A stretch of 64,000 nucleotides of DNA from CAVRUD01 sp963849635 (GCA_963849635.1 CAWKIA010000027.1:1-64000); one strand, 5' to 3'; counted from the first letter of the stretch, positions 1 through 10,200 are shown. Program-made: numbers and translations. Notes: generated by a model not told the origin, from the sequence alone.

Positions 1-1607
1 CCCGTCTCCGCACGCTGCAACGCCATCGCCTGGAGCTCGACCTCCTCGCCCCCAGAAGACCAAGCCCTGCTCCGCCGCCTCTCCGTCTTCGCCGGGGGCT
101 TCACCCTGGAGTCCGCGAGGATACAGTAGACGGACAAGCGGACAAACGGACGGATGGACAGGCGCACAGACGAATCTCTCTGCCCCGTCTTTGGAAGGGA
201 TCGCCTCCCTCCTCGACAAAAGCCTGGTGCAGCAGTGGCCGAGGCAACGGATGGCAAACCGCGCATTGCGCATGCTCGAGGCGGATTCGGGAGTACGGGT
301 TGGAGCAACTGGCGGGGACGACGAGACCGAGGGCGACGATGCGGCGGTTGGCCGGTTGGTGCTTGAGTCAGATGGACGGCATCGAGGAGAAGTACTTCAC
401 CGAGATGGGGCGGGCGGTGGTTCGAACGAATGGAGGCCGAGCGACAACGTCCGGGCGGCAATGGCTTGGGCGATCGATCGGGACGACGCGGCGACCGCCC
501 AGAATCTGATCACAAAGCTGTTGTGGTTCTGGATTCCCTTTGGCTTTCACAGTGAGGGGCGGAGTTGGGGCGAACGCGCGCTCGCGCTCGGCGATGCGGC
601 GCCGACGCCGGAGCGCGCGAGGACCCTCGCCACGACGAGCACGGTCGCCTGGCGGCAGGGCGAGAATCATCGGGCGCGCGAGTTGGCCGCGGAGGGGCTG
701 CGCCTGTCCCGCCAGACCGGCCAAGTCATCGCCGAGGGCAACACATTGCTCGTCCTCGGTTGGACGGCCGAAGACGAGGGACGCTTCGACGAGGCAGAAG
801 CCCATTTCACCGAAGCCCTCCGGCATTTTCAGGCGCACGGCCTGGCGACCTGGGTCGGCCTCGCGCTGAACGATCTCGGCCACCTCGACTACGCACGCGG
901 AGACGTCGCGCGGGCCGCGGTCCGGTTCACGGAGGCGCGCGACATATTCCGCACCACCGGCAACACCTTCGGCCTCGGCATCGTGCTGAGCAATCTGGGC
1001 AAGGGCGGGGCGACGCAGACAGGGCGACTATCGCGCGCGCCGCCACGCTCTTCACGGAGAGTGTCGTCTACCGCTATGAGCAAGGCGACAAGCGAAGCAA
1101 GTCGCCCAGGCAGCCTGCGGGGACTGGCACCTTGTCGCCGCGGCGATGCAGCAGCACACGCGGGCCGCTCGCCTGTGGGGGGCGGCGGACGCCCTGAGCG
1201 AGCGGGCGATCGGTGCCCCACCGCCTCGCCACGCGGCGCGGGCCCAGGACGCGCTGGAGGCGACACGACGCGGGCTGGGCGAGGAGGGCTTCGCCGCTTC
1301 CTGGGCGGCCGGTCGGGCTCTCTCCCTTGCCGAGGCAGTGGCCGAGGCGCTGCAGGCAACGCCCGACGCCGGAAGACAGAGCACTCCGAATCTGCCGGCC
1401 GCGCTGTCGGAGCGGTACGGGTTGACCGCACGGGAGGTCGAAGTCCTGCGGCTGATCGCCGCCGGGCGGTCGAACCCGGGCATCGCGGAAACGCTCTACA
1501 TCAGCCCCCGCACCGCGCAGACGCACGTCCAGAACATCTTCACCAAGCTCGGGGTCGGTTCGCGTGCCGAAGCGGTCAGGGTCGCCGTCGAAGACGGGCT
1601 GGTCTGA
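1..1607 (+). pseudogene. LuxR-family ATPase/TPR regulator, broken, 5' end outside window
   Basis: This is the C-terminal two thirds of a MalT/AfsR-like regulator. Bases 1-120 encode the end of the ATPase module (NAIAWS, then LLRRLSVFAGGFTLE), and that frame stops at about 127-129 inside a repetitive insertion. A second frame from about 191 carries SLLDKSL and then TPR-like helices (AEDEGRFDEAEAHF). The frame changes near 1015-1035 and again near 1095. The last frame ends in a clear LuxR helix-turn-helix (LTAREVEVLRLIAAGRS, then ISPRTAQTHVQNIFTKLG) and stops at 1607. Reading frame is lost at least three times, so no full protein can be made as read. It is probably a recent pseudogene, or sequencing indels are present. 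It is followed by an MFS gene on the same strand. Confidence 0.8.
121..190. repeat. G-A-C-rich repetitive insertion in regulator gene
   Basis: A run of short GGACA/GACGG words lies exactly between the GGFTLE motif and the SLLDKSL motif of the ATPase regulator. The other regulators in the window are continuous or carry a different insertion at this point. It destroys the reading frame here. It belongs with the intragenic elements at 5241-5364, 11448-11523 and 51165-51241. Confidence 0.55.
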
Positions 1608-1780
1608 CATCGGTGCTCTTCCGCGGCCGGTGGACGACTTACGTAGGCCGGCGATGCGCCGATACGTAGAGTCGTACTCGTTCTCGCAATCGCAAATCCG
1701 CCGATCGGACGATGCCAGCCGGTGCATCCCAAGACACAATCTCGGTGTCACTCACGGACGAGCCGCGCGGGAGGACACCG

Positions 1781-3004
1781 ATGTCGATGCCCTGGATCTT
1801 TCGCCACCCCATTCTCCGGTTGCTGCTCGCCTTGTTGGGGATCTGGGCGTTCGCTTTTGGGCTCACCATCCCCTTCCTGACCCTCACCGCACGCGACCGC
1901 GGGGTGTCGGTCGACGCGATCGGGGTGATCGCCGCCAGCTTCCTTTTGACGCAGATCGTCTTCCAGGTCCCGCTCGGTGCCCTCTCGGATCGGATCGGTC
2001 GGTCCGTGCCGCTCGCGGCGGGGATCGCCCTCTTCTCGGTGGCGACGGTCGGCTTTACCCAGGCCGACTCGGCGACGGCGTTTCTTATCCTGCGGGCGGT
2101 GCAGGGGGTCGCCTTCGCGCTCGGTCTGCCAGCGTACCGCGCCCTCGTCGCCGACGTCACCGCGCCGGACCAACGGGGGCGGGCCTACGCGACCCTCGGC
2201 ATGGCCTACAGCGGCGGACTCCTGCTCGGACCGGCGATCGGCGGCATCCTCGTCAACCTCGTCGGGCGGAACGCGCTCTTCCTGGTGACCGCGGCGCTGG
2301 AAGCGGCGCTCGCCGCCGGCGTCCTCGTCTTCCTGCGCGGGGCGGGGCAGCCGGGACGGCGTACCGAGGCAGCCGACCGGGTGCCGCTGGCCGCCCTCTT
2401 GGTCCGCCCGTTGATTGGGGCGTTCCTTCTCGCCTTTGCCGGTCACATCCAATTTGGCTTCTTCGAAAGCATCTGGGGGCTCTACGTGACCGACCGCGGC
2501 GGGAACGATTTTCTGGTCGGGCTCTCCTTTAGCACGTTCGCCGTCGCGAATCTGGCGCTCGCCCCGCTCGGAGGGCGACTGGCCGACCGCGGCGACTACC
2601 CACGCTGGTTGCTGGTCGGATTTCTCGGTCTGGCCGCGGTCGTGACCGGCTATGGGTTGGTGCCGTGGGTGCCCGCGATCCTGGCCCTCGGACTCTGTCA
2701 GGGCGCCGTTGCCGCGATCGCCTTCCCGACGCTGGACGCCTACCTCGCCGCGAACGCAGATCCGCGGATCCAGGGGCGCATCCAGGGGATGTTCAGCTCG
2801 TCGATGATGGCCGGAGCGGCGACCAGCGCACTCGGCGGCTCAGTCCTCTACAAGGTCGCGCCTGGTCTGCCGTTCGTGGTCGGCGGGGTGGCGCTCGCGG
2901 TGGTGACGATCGTGGCAGTCGGTCTCATCCGCGGCAGCGGGCAGGCCGCGCGGTCCGTCTCGGTTCCCGCTGGGGCACCACAGCCGGCGAATGTCACCGC
3001 CTGA
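1781..3004 (+). CDS. MFS transporter (drug/metabolite efflux type)
   Basis: A 407-residue inner-membrane secondary transporter of the major facilitator superfamily. The protein is a series of about 12 hydrophobic segments. The loop after the second segment has the family motif A (GALSDRIGRS, near residues 65-75), and a second copy of the G-x3-D-R pattern occurs in the C-terminal half (GGRLADRGDYP). An ATG at 1781 is chosen because GGGAGG lies 6-7 bases upstream. The upstream ATG at 1712 would add 23 polar residues before the first membrane helix. The substrate cannot be read from sequence. It precedes a CoA ligase on the same strand by 55 bases, so export of an organic acid or an antibiotic-like compound is possible but is inference. 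Confidence 0.85.
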   Translation: MSMPWIFRHPILRLLLALLGIWAFAFGLTIPFLTLTARDRGVSVDAIGVIAASFLLTQIVFQVPLGALSDRIGRSVPLAAGIALFSVATVGFTQADSATAFLILRAVQGVAFALGLPAYRALVADVTAPDQRGRAYATLGMAYSGGLLLGPAIGGILVNLVGRNALFLVTAALEAALAAGVLVFLRGAGQPGRRTEAADRVPLAALLVRPLIGAFLLAFAGHIQFGFFESIWGLYVTDRGGNDFLVGLSFSTFAVANLALAPLGGRLADRGDYPRWLLVGFLGLAAVVTGYGLVPWVPAILALGLCQGAVAAIAFPTLDAYLAANADPRIQGRIQGMFSSSMMAGAATSALGGSVLYKVAPGLPFVVGGVALAVVTIVAVGLIRGSGQAARSVSVPAGAPQPANVTA

Positions 3005-3059
3005 AATTGCTCACCTCACATCTGTTCGGTCGGCGATGCAGTTGAAAGGACGAGCGACG

Positions 3060-4634
3060 ATGATCTTCCGCAGTCCGTATCCCGACGTCGCCATTCCCGA
3101 GACACCGCTCACCAGGTTCGTCCTCCGCCATGCCGACCGGCTGGCGGACAAGCCGGCCCTGATCGACGGACCGACCGGACGCACGGTCACCTTCGGCGAA
3201 TTCGCCGAAAGCGTGCGTGGCGCAGCGGCCGGGCTGGCGGCCCGTGGCTACCGCAAGGGGGATGTCTTCGCGTTCCTTGCCCCCAACTCGATCGAGTTCG
3301 CGATCGCCTTCCACGCCATCGCCACAATCGGTGGCATCTCCGCCCCGATCAACCCAACGTACACCGTTGCCGAGATCGAACGCCATCTCCGCGACATCGG
3401 TGCGAGTTGCCTGTTCACCTCGCCCGAGTTACTCGACCGGGCCGGGGAGCTTGCGAGCAGCTCAAACATCCGCGAGGTCATCGTCTTCGGCGAGGCGCCC
3501 GGTGCGACGCCCTTCTCCTCGCTGCTCGAAAGCGACGGACTACCACCGAACGTCACGATCGATCCGCACGACGACGTGGTCGCCATCCTCTGCTCGAGCG
3601 GCACGACAGGGCTGCCGAAGGGTGTCCAGCTCACTCACGACTGGTTCGTCGCCAGCGCCTGCCAATTCGCGGTGATGGGAGAGATCGATGAGGACGACGT
3701 CCTGCCCGGTCACCTCCCCTTCTTCCACGCGTTCGGTCTCCTCGTGTCCGTGACCCACGGTCTGGCCCTGGGCGCGACGAGCGTGCTTCTCCCCCGCTAC
3801 GATCTGGTCCAGTTCCTCCAGTTGGTGCAGGACTACCGCGCTACGCGCGCCTATCTCGTCCCGCCCATGGTCCTGGCGCTCGCCAAGCAACCGATCGTCG
3901 ACCAGTTCGATCTCTCGACGCTCAAGACGATCGGCTGCGCGGCCGCACCGCTCAGCCAGGACGTGGCGCGGGCGTGCTGCGACCGCCTCGGCTGCCGGAT
4001 CAAGCAGCTGTACGGCATGACCGAGACCGGCATCACCCACATAGCCCCCGACGACCTCGACCGGAGCAAACTCGGCACGGTTGGGCCGTGCGCCCCAGGC
4101 GGCGAGTGCAAGATCGTCGACCCCGTGACCGGGGCTGAGCTCGGTCCAGACCAGCAGGGCGAGGTCTGGATGCGCGGCCCCGTCCGCATGAAGGGATACC
4201 TCAACCGGCCGGGGGCCACGGCCCAGCTGTTCGACGCCGAGGGCTGGGCTCACAGCGGCGACGTCGGTTTCGTCGACGCCGACGGCTACCTGACCGTCGT
4301 CGACCGGCTGAAGGAATTGATCAAGTACAAGGGCCTCCAAATTGCCCCGGCCGAACTGGAAGCGGTCCTGCTGACCCATCCGGCCGTCGCCGACGCCGCC
4401 GTCATTCCCAGCTCCGACGACGACGCCGGCGAGGTGCCGAAGGCGTTCGTGGTGCTCAAAGGGGAGGCGAGCGCGGAGGAGATGCTGGCCTTCGTCGCCG
4501 CCCGCGTCGCCCCCTACAAGAGGGTGCGGCGGCTGGAGTTCACGGACCAGATTCCGAAGTCACCATCCGGCAAGATCCTGCGCCGCGTATTGGTCGAGCG
4601 GGAGCGGGCCGCGCTCGTCGCGCTGCCGGTCTGA
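3060..4634 (+). CDS. Class I adenylate-forming enzyme, 4-coumarate-CoA ligase-like
   Basis: A 524-residue ANL-superfamily enzyme that should activate a carboxylic acid as acyl-AMP and transfer it to CoA. Core motifs are present in order: the phosphate-binding loop SSGTTGLPKG (about residues 178-187), YGMTETG (A5), SGDVG (A7), DRLKELIKYKG (A8 hinge) and the C-terminal lysine motif PKSPSGKILRR (A10). The length fits a stand-alone ligase, with no carrier or condensation domain. An ATG at 3060 is preferred over 2991 because GAAAGGA precedes it and the paralogue at 7354 starts with the same MIFRSPYPDV sequence. Aryl or medium-chain fatty acid is the likely substrate class; the exact substrate is unknown. 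The next gene starts 3 bases after its stop. Confidence 0.9.
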   Translation: MIFRSPYPDVAIPETPLTRFVLRHADRLADKPALIDGPTGRTVTFGEFAESVRGAAAGLAARGYRKGDVFAFLAPNSIEFAIAFHAIATIGGISAPINPTYTVAEIERHLRDIGASCLFTSPELLDRAGELASSSNIREVIVFGEAPGATPFSSLLESDGLPPNVTIDPHDDVVAILCSSGTTGLPKGVQLTHDWFVASACQFAVMGEIDEDDVLPGHLPFFHAFGLLVSVTHGLALGATSVLLPRYDLVQFLQLVQDYRATRAYLVPPMVLALAKQPIVDQFDLSTLKTIGCAAAPLSQDVARACCDRLGCRIKQLYGMTETGITHIAPDDLDRSKLGTVGPCAPGGECKIVDPVTGAELGPDQQGEVWMRGPVRMKGYLNRPGATAQLFDAEGWAHSGDVGFVDADGYLTVVDRLKELIKYKGLQIAPAELEAVLLTHPAVADAAVIPSSDDDAGEVPKAFVVLKGEASAEEMLAFVAARVAPYKRVRRLEFTDQIPKSPSGKILRRVLVERERAALVALPV

Positions 4635-4637
4635 CCG

Positions 4638-7139
4638 GTGTCTTCCCTGCCCACGACTTGTGCGACCGCCCCGGGCCGTGTAGCGTTGCTGACGAAAGAA
4701 ACACGGGATCATCGCCGTTTCGGGGGCTTGCGCATCGTGGCCACCTCCCAGCCCCGCGACCGGGGTGCCTCGCTCCCTGTCGCGCTCACCCCGTTGGTCG
4801 GGCGCGAGCAGGACATTGCGGCAGTCTGCGATCTCCTGCGACGAGTCGACGTTCGCTTGGTCACGTTGACCGGGCCGGGCGGGGTCGGCAAGACCCGCCT
4901 TGCTATCCAGATCGTCTCCGTTCTCGCGGACGAGTTCACCGACGGCGTCCAGGTCGTGTCGCTCGACGCGATCGATAATCCCGATCTCGTCGCTCTGACC
5001 ATCGCCGAGCGGTTGGGTTTGATCGATGTCGGCGATCTACCGCCACGCGAGCAGCTCATGCGCGTCCTGCGGAGCCAGCACGTCCTACTCGTGCTCGACA
5101 ACTTCGAGCAGGTTGTCGAAGCTGCGCCGTTGGTGGGCGACCTGCTGACAGGTTGCCCGACGCTTCGGGTCCTGGTGACCAGCCGGGAGACGCTGCGGAT
5201 CGCTGGGGAGCACGAGTTTCCCGTGCCGCCGCTCTCCCTGACTCGTGAGACGCGAGACGCGAGACGTGAGGAGAGAGACGGCAAGACGGCAAGACGGCAA
5301 GGCGGCGAGGAAGAACACGAGCCCGTCGCATCACACGTCTCACGTCCCACGTCTCACGTCTCTGACGCCGTCGAACTGTTCATCCAACGGGCCAGGGCAG
5401 TCCGGCCGGATTTCGTTCTCTCTCCGGCTAATGCCGATACGATCGCCGAGATTTGCGCCCGGCTGGACGGGCTGCCGCTGGCCATCGAACTGGCGGCGGC
5501 ACGGATGAAGGTGCTGTCGCCTGCCGACCTGTTGAACCGGCTGGCTGATCGGCTGGCACTGTTGAGCCGGGACGCCCGCGATGTGCCGGCTCGGCGACGG
5601 ACCATGCGCAACGCGATCGCCTGGAGCTACGACCTCCTCTCGCACGACGAGCGGGCACTCTTTCGCCAGCTCTCCGTCTTCGTCGGCGGCTGCACCCTGG
5701 AGGCGGCCGAAGCGGTGAGTCGAGCAGGAGGGGAGCCACTCCTCGACCTCATCGCCTCGTTGGTCGACAAGAGCCTGCTCCGGCAAAAAGAAGGACCGGA
5801 CGGCGCCTCGCGGTACGTGATGCTGGAGACGATCCGCGCCTTCGGACTTGAGCAACTCGAGGCCGGCGGCGAGGCCGAGGTGACTCGCCGCCGCCTGGCG
5901 GCGTGGTGCTTGGCCCTTGTGGAGCAGCCGTACAGCGGGCTGTTCGACGCTCGATCGCCGTGGCTGATCAGGCTGGAGGCGGAGCACGACAACGTGCGGG
6001 CGGTCCTAACCTGGGCGCTGGAACAGGGGGAGGCGGAGACGGCGCAGCGTCTGGTCGGGGAGTTGGCCCGGTTCTGGATCGTCCGCGGCTACCTCGTTGA
6101 GGGTCGAGTCCGGGCGGAGAGGGCCCTGGCGATGAGCGACCAGACGCCGGTCGCGATTCGCGCCAAGGCGCTGAGCACCGTCGGCTTCCTCGTCTGGTCA
6201 CTAGGCGACTATCACCGCGCCGCTCAGATGCTGGAAGCGGGCCTCGCTCATTGGCGAGAGCTCGGGGACGATCGGTCCATCGCTTCGACGCTTTGGCGGC
6301 TGGGAATCGTGGCCGAGGACCAGGGCGCGTACGACCGAGCGACAGCGCTCCATGAGGAGGCACTCGCCTTATTTCGGGCGATGGACGACCGCGCCGGGAT
6401 CGCGTGGGTGCTCAACGCGCTGGGGGCGGTTGCCTACGAACAGGACGACACCGTGCGGGCAGCGGGGCTCTTTGAGGAGGCCGTACGCGGGTTCCAGGAT
6501 CTCGACCACCTTTGGGGGCGCGGCATGGTGCTGGCCAATCTGGGGAGAATCGCCCGGGCGCAGGGTGATTACGGACGGGCGGCTGCGTGCTTCGCTGAGA
6601 GCCTGGCGCTGCAGTGGCCGCAGCCCGGCCGACGGCTGACCGTCGCGGTGTCCCTACGTGGCTTGGCCAGTGTCGCCGCATTGACCGGCCACTTCGCGGC
6701 GGCTGTCCGCCTCTTCGGCGCGGCCGAGGCGTTGCGGGCGGCGTTCGACGCTCCCCTCGGTCGGCATCGCGCGCAGTCCTTGCGCTCCCTCCAGCGGGCC
6801 CGCACCGCGCTGGGCGAAGAGGCGTTCGCAGCCCACTGGGACGCCGGTAGGACCATGCCGCCGGCGGCGTCGGTGGCCGAGGCGCTGGCGCTGGCGGCGG
6901 CAATCGCCGGCGCCCCGAGCGACGATCCGACGACACCGGCTGCGCGGCACGGGCTCACGCGCAAGGAGGTCGAGGTGCTCCACTTGCTGCGGGAGGGGCT
7001 GACCAACCGCCAGATCGCCGAGCGGCTCTACATCGGCGAGCGGACAGCCCAGAGTCACGTTCAGCACATCCTCGACAAGCTGGACGTCGACACCCGTGCC
7101 GCCGCCGCCGCCTACGCGGTCGAACACGGTCTGGTCTGA
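4638..7139 (+). CDS. LuxR-family transcriptional regulator with STAND ATPase and TPR domains
   Basis: An 833-residue intact MalT/AfsR-like regulator. A P-loop (GPGGVGKTRLA, about residues 79-89) and Walker B (LLVLDNFE) define the ATPase module. Further STAND signatures follow (RLDGLPLAIELAAAR, then AIAWSYDLLS), then TPR-like helices, and a C-terminal LuxR helix-turn-helix (LTRKEVEVLHLL, then ERTAQSHVQHILDKL, about residues 770-833). A basic low-complexity stretch near residues 202-243 is the translation of an imperfect DNA hairpin and is not part of the family fold. The GTG at 4638 is the longest start. A GTG at 4737, closer to the usual distance before PLVGRE, is an equally good candidate. 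It sits between two paralogous CoA ligases and may control them. The signal is unknown. Confidence 0.88.
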   Translation: MSSLPTTCATAPGRVALLTKETRDHRRFGGLRIVATSQPRDRGASLPVALTPLVGREQDIAAVCDLLRRVDVRLVTLTGPGGVGKTRLAIQIVSVLADEFTDGVQVVSLDAIDNPDLVALTIAERLGLIDVGDLPPREQLMRVLRSQHVLLVLDNFEQVVEAAPLVGDLLTGCPTLRVLVTSRETLRIAGEHEFPVPPLSLTRETRDARREERDGKTARRQGGEEEHEPVASHVSRPTSHVSDAVELFIQRARAVRPDFVLSPANADTIAEICARLDGLPLAIELAAARMKVLSPADLLNRLADRLALLSRDARDVPARRRTMRNAIAWSYDLLSHDERALFRQLSVFVGGCTLEAAEAVSRAGGEPLLDLIASLVDKSLLRQKEGPDGASRYVMLETIRAFGLEQLEAGGEAEVTRRRLAAWCLALVEQPYSGLFDARSPWLIRLEAEHDNVRAVLTWALEQGEAETAQRLVGELARFWIVRGYLVEGRVRAERALAMSDQTPVAIRAKALSTVGFLVWSLGDYHRAAQMLEAGLAHWRELGDDRSIASTLWRLGIVAEDQGAYDRATALHEEALALFRAMDDRAGIAWVLNALGAVAYEQDDTVRAAGLFEEAVRGFQDLDHLWGRGMVLANLGRIARAQGDYGRAAACFAESLALQWPQPGRRLTVAVSLRGLASVAALTGHFAAAVRLFGAAEALRAAFDAPLGRHRAQSLRSLQRARTALGEEAFAAHWDAGRTMPPAASVAEALALAAAIAGAPSDDPTTPAARHGLTRKEVEVLHLLREGLTNRQIAERLYIGERTAQSHVQHILDKLDVDTRAAAAAYAVEHGLV
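5241..5364. repeat. In-frame hairpin-forming insertion of GAGACGT-type repeats
   Basis: The left arm is repeated GAGACGC/GAGACGT words, the centre is three GACGGCAA-type repeats, and the right arm is the reverse complement type (CACGTCTCACGTC). The arms can fold on each other. The insertion is a multiple of three bases, so the host regulator stays open and gains about 41 Arg/Glu/Ser-rich residues between PPLSL and AVELF. Confidence 0.7.
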
Positions 7140-7353
7140 CGGCTCCGCCCTGGGCGTCCATCGTCGTTGGGCGGAGTGATACGGAGCCGGTCTCCGCCGG
7201 ATGTCTACCGAAATCCGCCGCTGGGTGTCCCCAATATCCGCCGCACAGCGGATTCGCGAGGCGATCTGACAGCGCAACATGGCGGTGGTCCGTCCGAGTG
7301 CGCCGGTCCCGCAGCGTCCGGGGCACGGCACAGCGTCGCAAGAGGGGAACGTC

Positions 7354-8937
7354 ATGATCTTCCGCAGCCCATACCCCGATGTCGAGATCCCGGAACTGCC
7401 GCTGACGGCGGTCGCACTGCGTCACGCCGAGCGGCTGGCGGCTAAGCCTGCCTTGATCGATGGCCCGAGCGGGCGGGCACTGACCTACGGGCAATTGGCC
7501 GAAAGCGTCCGGCGCGTTGCGACCGGTCTGGCAGAGCATGGGCTGCGCAAAGGCGAGATCGTCGCGATCTGCGCTCCGAACTGTCTGGAGTACGTCGTCG
7601 CCTTCCACGCCGTCGCAACGCTGGGCGGCATCGTCACGACCATCAACCCCGCGTTCACCGTCGACGAATTGAGCGACCGGCTGGACAACGCAGGCGCCGC
7701 CTACCTGATGATCAGTCCGGATGTGCTGGACCGTGGGAGTGAAGCAGCGCATCGTCGTGGCCTCCGCGAACTCTTCGTCTTCGGCGAGGTCCCTGGCGCC
7801 ACCCCGTTCGCCTCGCTCCTGGCCTGCGACGACTCCCCGCCAGAGACGCCGATCGATCCCCGCCGGGACGTCGTCTTCATCCCCTATTCGAGCGGGACGA
7901 GCGGCCGCCCGAAGGGCGTGATGCGGACGCACTTCAGTCTGGTCGCCGCGGCAACGACGCAGTGGGTCGGTGCTGGCGCGGTGAGCGAGGACGACGTCCT
8001 ACCCGGCTGTCTTCCCTTCTTCGGCGCCGTCGGCGCCGCCCTGTCCATGTCCGTCAGCCTGAGCGCGGGTGCGACGAGTGTCCTGATGCCCCGCTTCGAC
8101 CTGGAGCAATTACTGCGTCTCATCGAGACATACGGCGTGACCCGACTCCTTGCCGCCCCGCCGATCATCGTCGCACTCGCCAACCAGGCGATCGTCGACG
8201 ACTACGATCTCTCGACCCTCAGGACCGTGATCTGCGGCGGCGCTCCGCTGAGCGCAGATCTGGCAACGCGCTGCGCCGATCGCCTGGGATGCACGGTTCG
8301 GCAGACGTATGGGATGAGCGAGGCCGGCCTCACACACATGTCGACCCTCGATCAGGATCCGGCCAAGATCGGGACGGTCGGTCCCTGCACGGCCGGCACC
8401 GAATGTAAGGTGATCGATATCGCAACGGGTGCCGAACTGGGCCCCGGGCACCCCGGGGAGCTCCTGGTGCGAACTCCCGTCCTGATGCAGGGGTACTTGA
8501 ACCAGCCGGAAGCGACAGCAGCGGCGATCGACGCCGACGGCTGGTATCGCACGGGCGACATCGGCTGCGCGGACGCGGAGGGCTACTTCACCATCGTCGA
8601 CCGGCTCAAGGAGTTGATCAAGTACAAGGGGCATCAGGTTGCCCCGGCCGACCTGGAGGCGGTCTTACTGGCCCACCCGGCGGTCGCCGACGTCGCCGTC
8701 ATTCCCAGTCCAGACGACGAGGCCGGCGAGGTGCCGAAGGCGTTCGTCGTCCTTAACGAAGGCGCCTCCGCGGAGGAACTGATGGCGTTCGTCGCGGCGC
8801 GGGTCGCGCCCCACAAGAAGGTTCGGCGTCTGGAATTTGTCGCCGAGATCCCGAAGTCCCCCACCGGCAAGATCCTGCGCCGCGTGCTCGTCGAGCGCGA
8901 GCGGGCCGCGCTCGCCCAGCCGGTCCTCGTCGGATGA
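7354..8937 (+). CDS. Class I adenylate-forming enzyme, 4-coumarate-CoA ligase-like (paralogue of 3060-4634)
   Basis: A 527-residue acyl/aryl-CoA ligase closely related along its whole length to the gene at 3060. Both start MIFRSPYPDV and share the hinge segment DRLKELIKYKG and the C-terminal ERERAAL. Motifs seen are SSGTSGRPKGV (P-loop, with Ser in place of the second Thr), YGMSEAGL, TGDIG and PKSPTGKILRR. The ATG at 7354 follows AGAGGGGAA at a good distance, whereas the 7279 start lacks a site. The 214-base gap before it contains repeated ATCCGCCG words. The stop overlaps the start of the serine hydrolase (ATGA), which indicates translational coupling. The two ligases probably act on related substrates, and the different residues around the acceptor pocket suggest different specificity. 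Confidence 0.9.
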   Translation: MIFRSPYPDVEIPELPLTAVALRHAERLAAKPALIDGPSGRALTYGQLAESVRRVATGLAEHGLRKGEIVAICAPNCLEYVVAFHAVATLGGIVTTINPAFTVDELSDRLDNAGAAYLMISPDVLDRGSEAAHRRGLRELFVFGEVPGATPFASLLACDDSPPETPIDPRRDVVFIPYSSGTSGRPKGVMRTHFSLVAAATTQWVGAGAVSEDDVLPGCLPFFGAVGAALSMSVSLSAGATSVLMPRFDLEQLLRLIETYGVTRLLAAPPIIVALANQAIVDDYDLSTLRTVICGGAPLSADLATRCADRLGCTVRQTYGMSEAGLTHMSTLDQDPAKIGTVGPCTAGTECKVIDIATGAELGPGHPGELLVRTPVLMQGYLNQPEATAAAIDADGWYRTGDIGCADAEGYFTIVDRLKELIKYKGHQVAPADLEAVLLAHPAVADVAVIPSPDDEAGEVPKAFVVLNEGASAEELMAFVAARVAPHKKVRRLEFVAEIPKSPTGKILRRVLVERERAALAQPVLVG

Positions 8938-10100
8938 GTGCCTTCTTGCAAACCACACCGACGACACCCGAATCCGCCGATGTTGCCGAATATGAGATGG
9001 TGGCCGAGGCCACGCGGCTGTTTACCGAGCAGATCAGCCCGTTGCGGCTCTTCCCGGGTGGCGCTCTGGCGGTCTACCGGGACGGGCGGCTCGTCCTTGA
9101 CCTCGCCGCCGGATACGCGGATACCCAGAGCGGCGAGCCGGTAACGGCAGAGACCCTCTTTCCCCTCTTCTCCTGCACGAAGCCGTTCGCGGCGGTCGCC
9201 CTCTGGCAACAGATCGAGCGCGGCCGGGTCGAACTCGATGACCCCGTCGCCGCGCATTGGCCGGCGTTCGGCCAGAACGGCAAGGATCGCGTCCTGATCC
9301 GTCACGTCCTGTCGCACCGGGGCGGCTTCCCGACGACCCCGCCCGCACTGACGCCGGACCGGTGGGGTGATTGGCCGGTGGCAATCAGGGCCATTGAGGC
9401 CATGCCGATCGAACACGCACCAGGAACGGTCAACGCTTACCACCAGCTCACGCAAAGCTGGGTATGCGCCGAGATCGTCCGCCGTCTGGACGGCCGGGCA
9501 TACCCCGACTACCTGCGGGCCGAGGTCACCGCACGGCTCGGTATGCTCGACACCTACGTCGGGCTACCGGCACACCACGCACACCGCCTCGTCAAGCTCC
9601 ACGTCACCGACGGCACCGACGCCCGTGGAATCGACGTCATGCGCCGAATGCGCGACGTGCCGTTCCACCAGATGGTCATTCCCGCCGCCAGCGGCGTCTC
9701 GACCGCCCGCGACATGGCCCGCTTCTACGCCGCATTGGCGGCGGGCGGCGCGCTCGACGGTGCCCGCATCCTGGAGGAGGAGACTGTCGCGCGGATGCTG
9801 CACGTCGAGGTCGACGAGGAGACCGATGCCACCTTCGACGTCACCGTTCGCCGCAGCCTCGGGTTCGAGATCGGCGGACTTGACGATCCGCGCCGGCACT
9901 GGCCCGGCGCCACCAGCACCGACCACACGTTCTGGCACGGTGGGTTCAGTTCCTCCATCTGCTGGGGCGACCACGGCGACGGCCTGGCGATGGCGTTCAT
10001 GAGCAACGGACTACGCAAGGACAGCGAGGGCGCGATCGCCCGCCGCGACCTCTCCGACGCGGTCCGCACCGGCCACCGGCAATCGCGACCAATCGTCTGA
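8934..10100 (+). CDS. Serine hydrolase, beta-lactamase/esterase EstB family
   Basis: A 388-residue protein of the class C beta-lactamase-like serine hydrolase fold. The nucleophile motif S-x-x-K is SCTK at residues 80-83. A Tyr in NAYHQ near residue 169 matches the Y-x-N position, and an HGG near residue 330 takes the place of the K-T-G box, as is common in esterases of this family. No signal peptide is visible, so it should be cytoplasmic. That argues against a wall-targeted beta-lactamase and for an esterase or amidase. Its ATG overlaps the stop of the CoA ligase by four bases, so it may release or modify a product of that ligase. Confidence 0.85.
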   Translation: MSAFLQTTPTTPESADVAEYEMVAEATRLFTEQISPLRLFPGGALAVYRDGRLVLDLAAGYADTQSGEPVTAETLFPLFSCTKPFAAVALWQQIERGRVELDDPVAAHWPAFGQNGKDRVLIRHVLSHRGGFPTTPPALTPDRWGDWPVAIRAIEAMPIEHAPGTVNAYHQLTQSWVCAEIVRRLDGRAYPDYLRAEVTARLGMLDTYVGLPAHHAHRLVKLHVTDGTDARGIDVMRRMRDVPFHQMVIPAASGVSTARDMARFYAALAAGGALDGARILEEETVARMLHVEVDEETDATFDVTVRRSLGFEIGGLDDPRRHWPGATSTDHTFWHGGFSSSICWGDHGDGLAMAFMSNGLRKDSEGAIARRDLSDAVRTGHRQSRPIV

Positions 10101-10200
10101 CGCTCCGGACCAGAGCCGTGGACGTACGCCAGATGTCCCTCAAGCGCTTTTCCGGACCAGGCCAACCGACCTTGCCGCCGACGCCGATACCGCCGACCGC

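Noticed and set aside
8934..10100. Serine hydrolase considered as an antibiotic-resistance beta-lactamase
   Set aside because: There is no export signal, the K-T-G box is HGG, and the gene overlaps a CoA ligase. An intracellular esterase is more likely.
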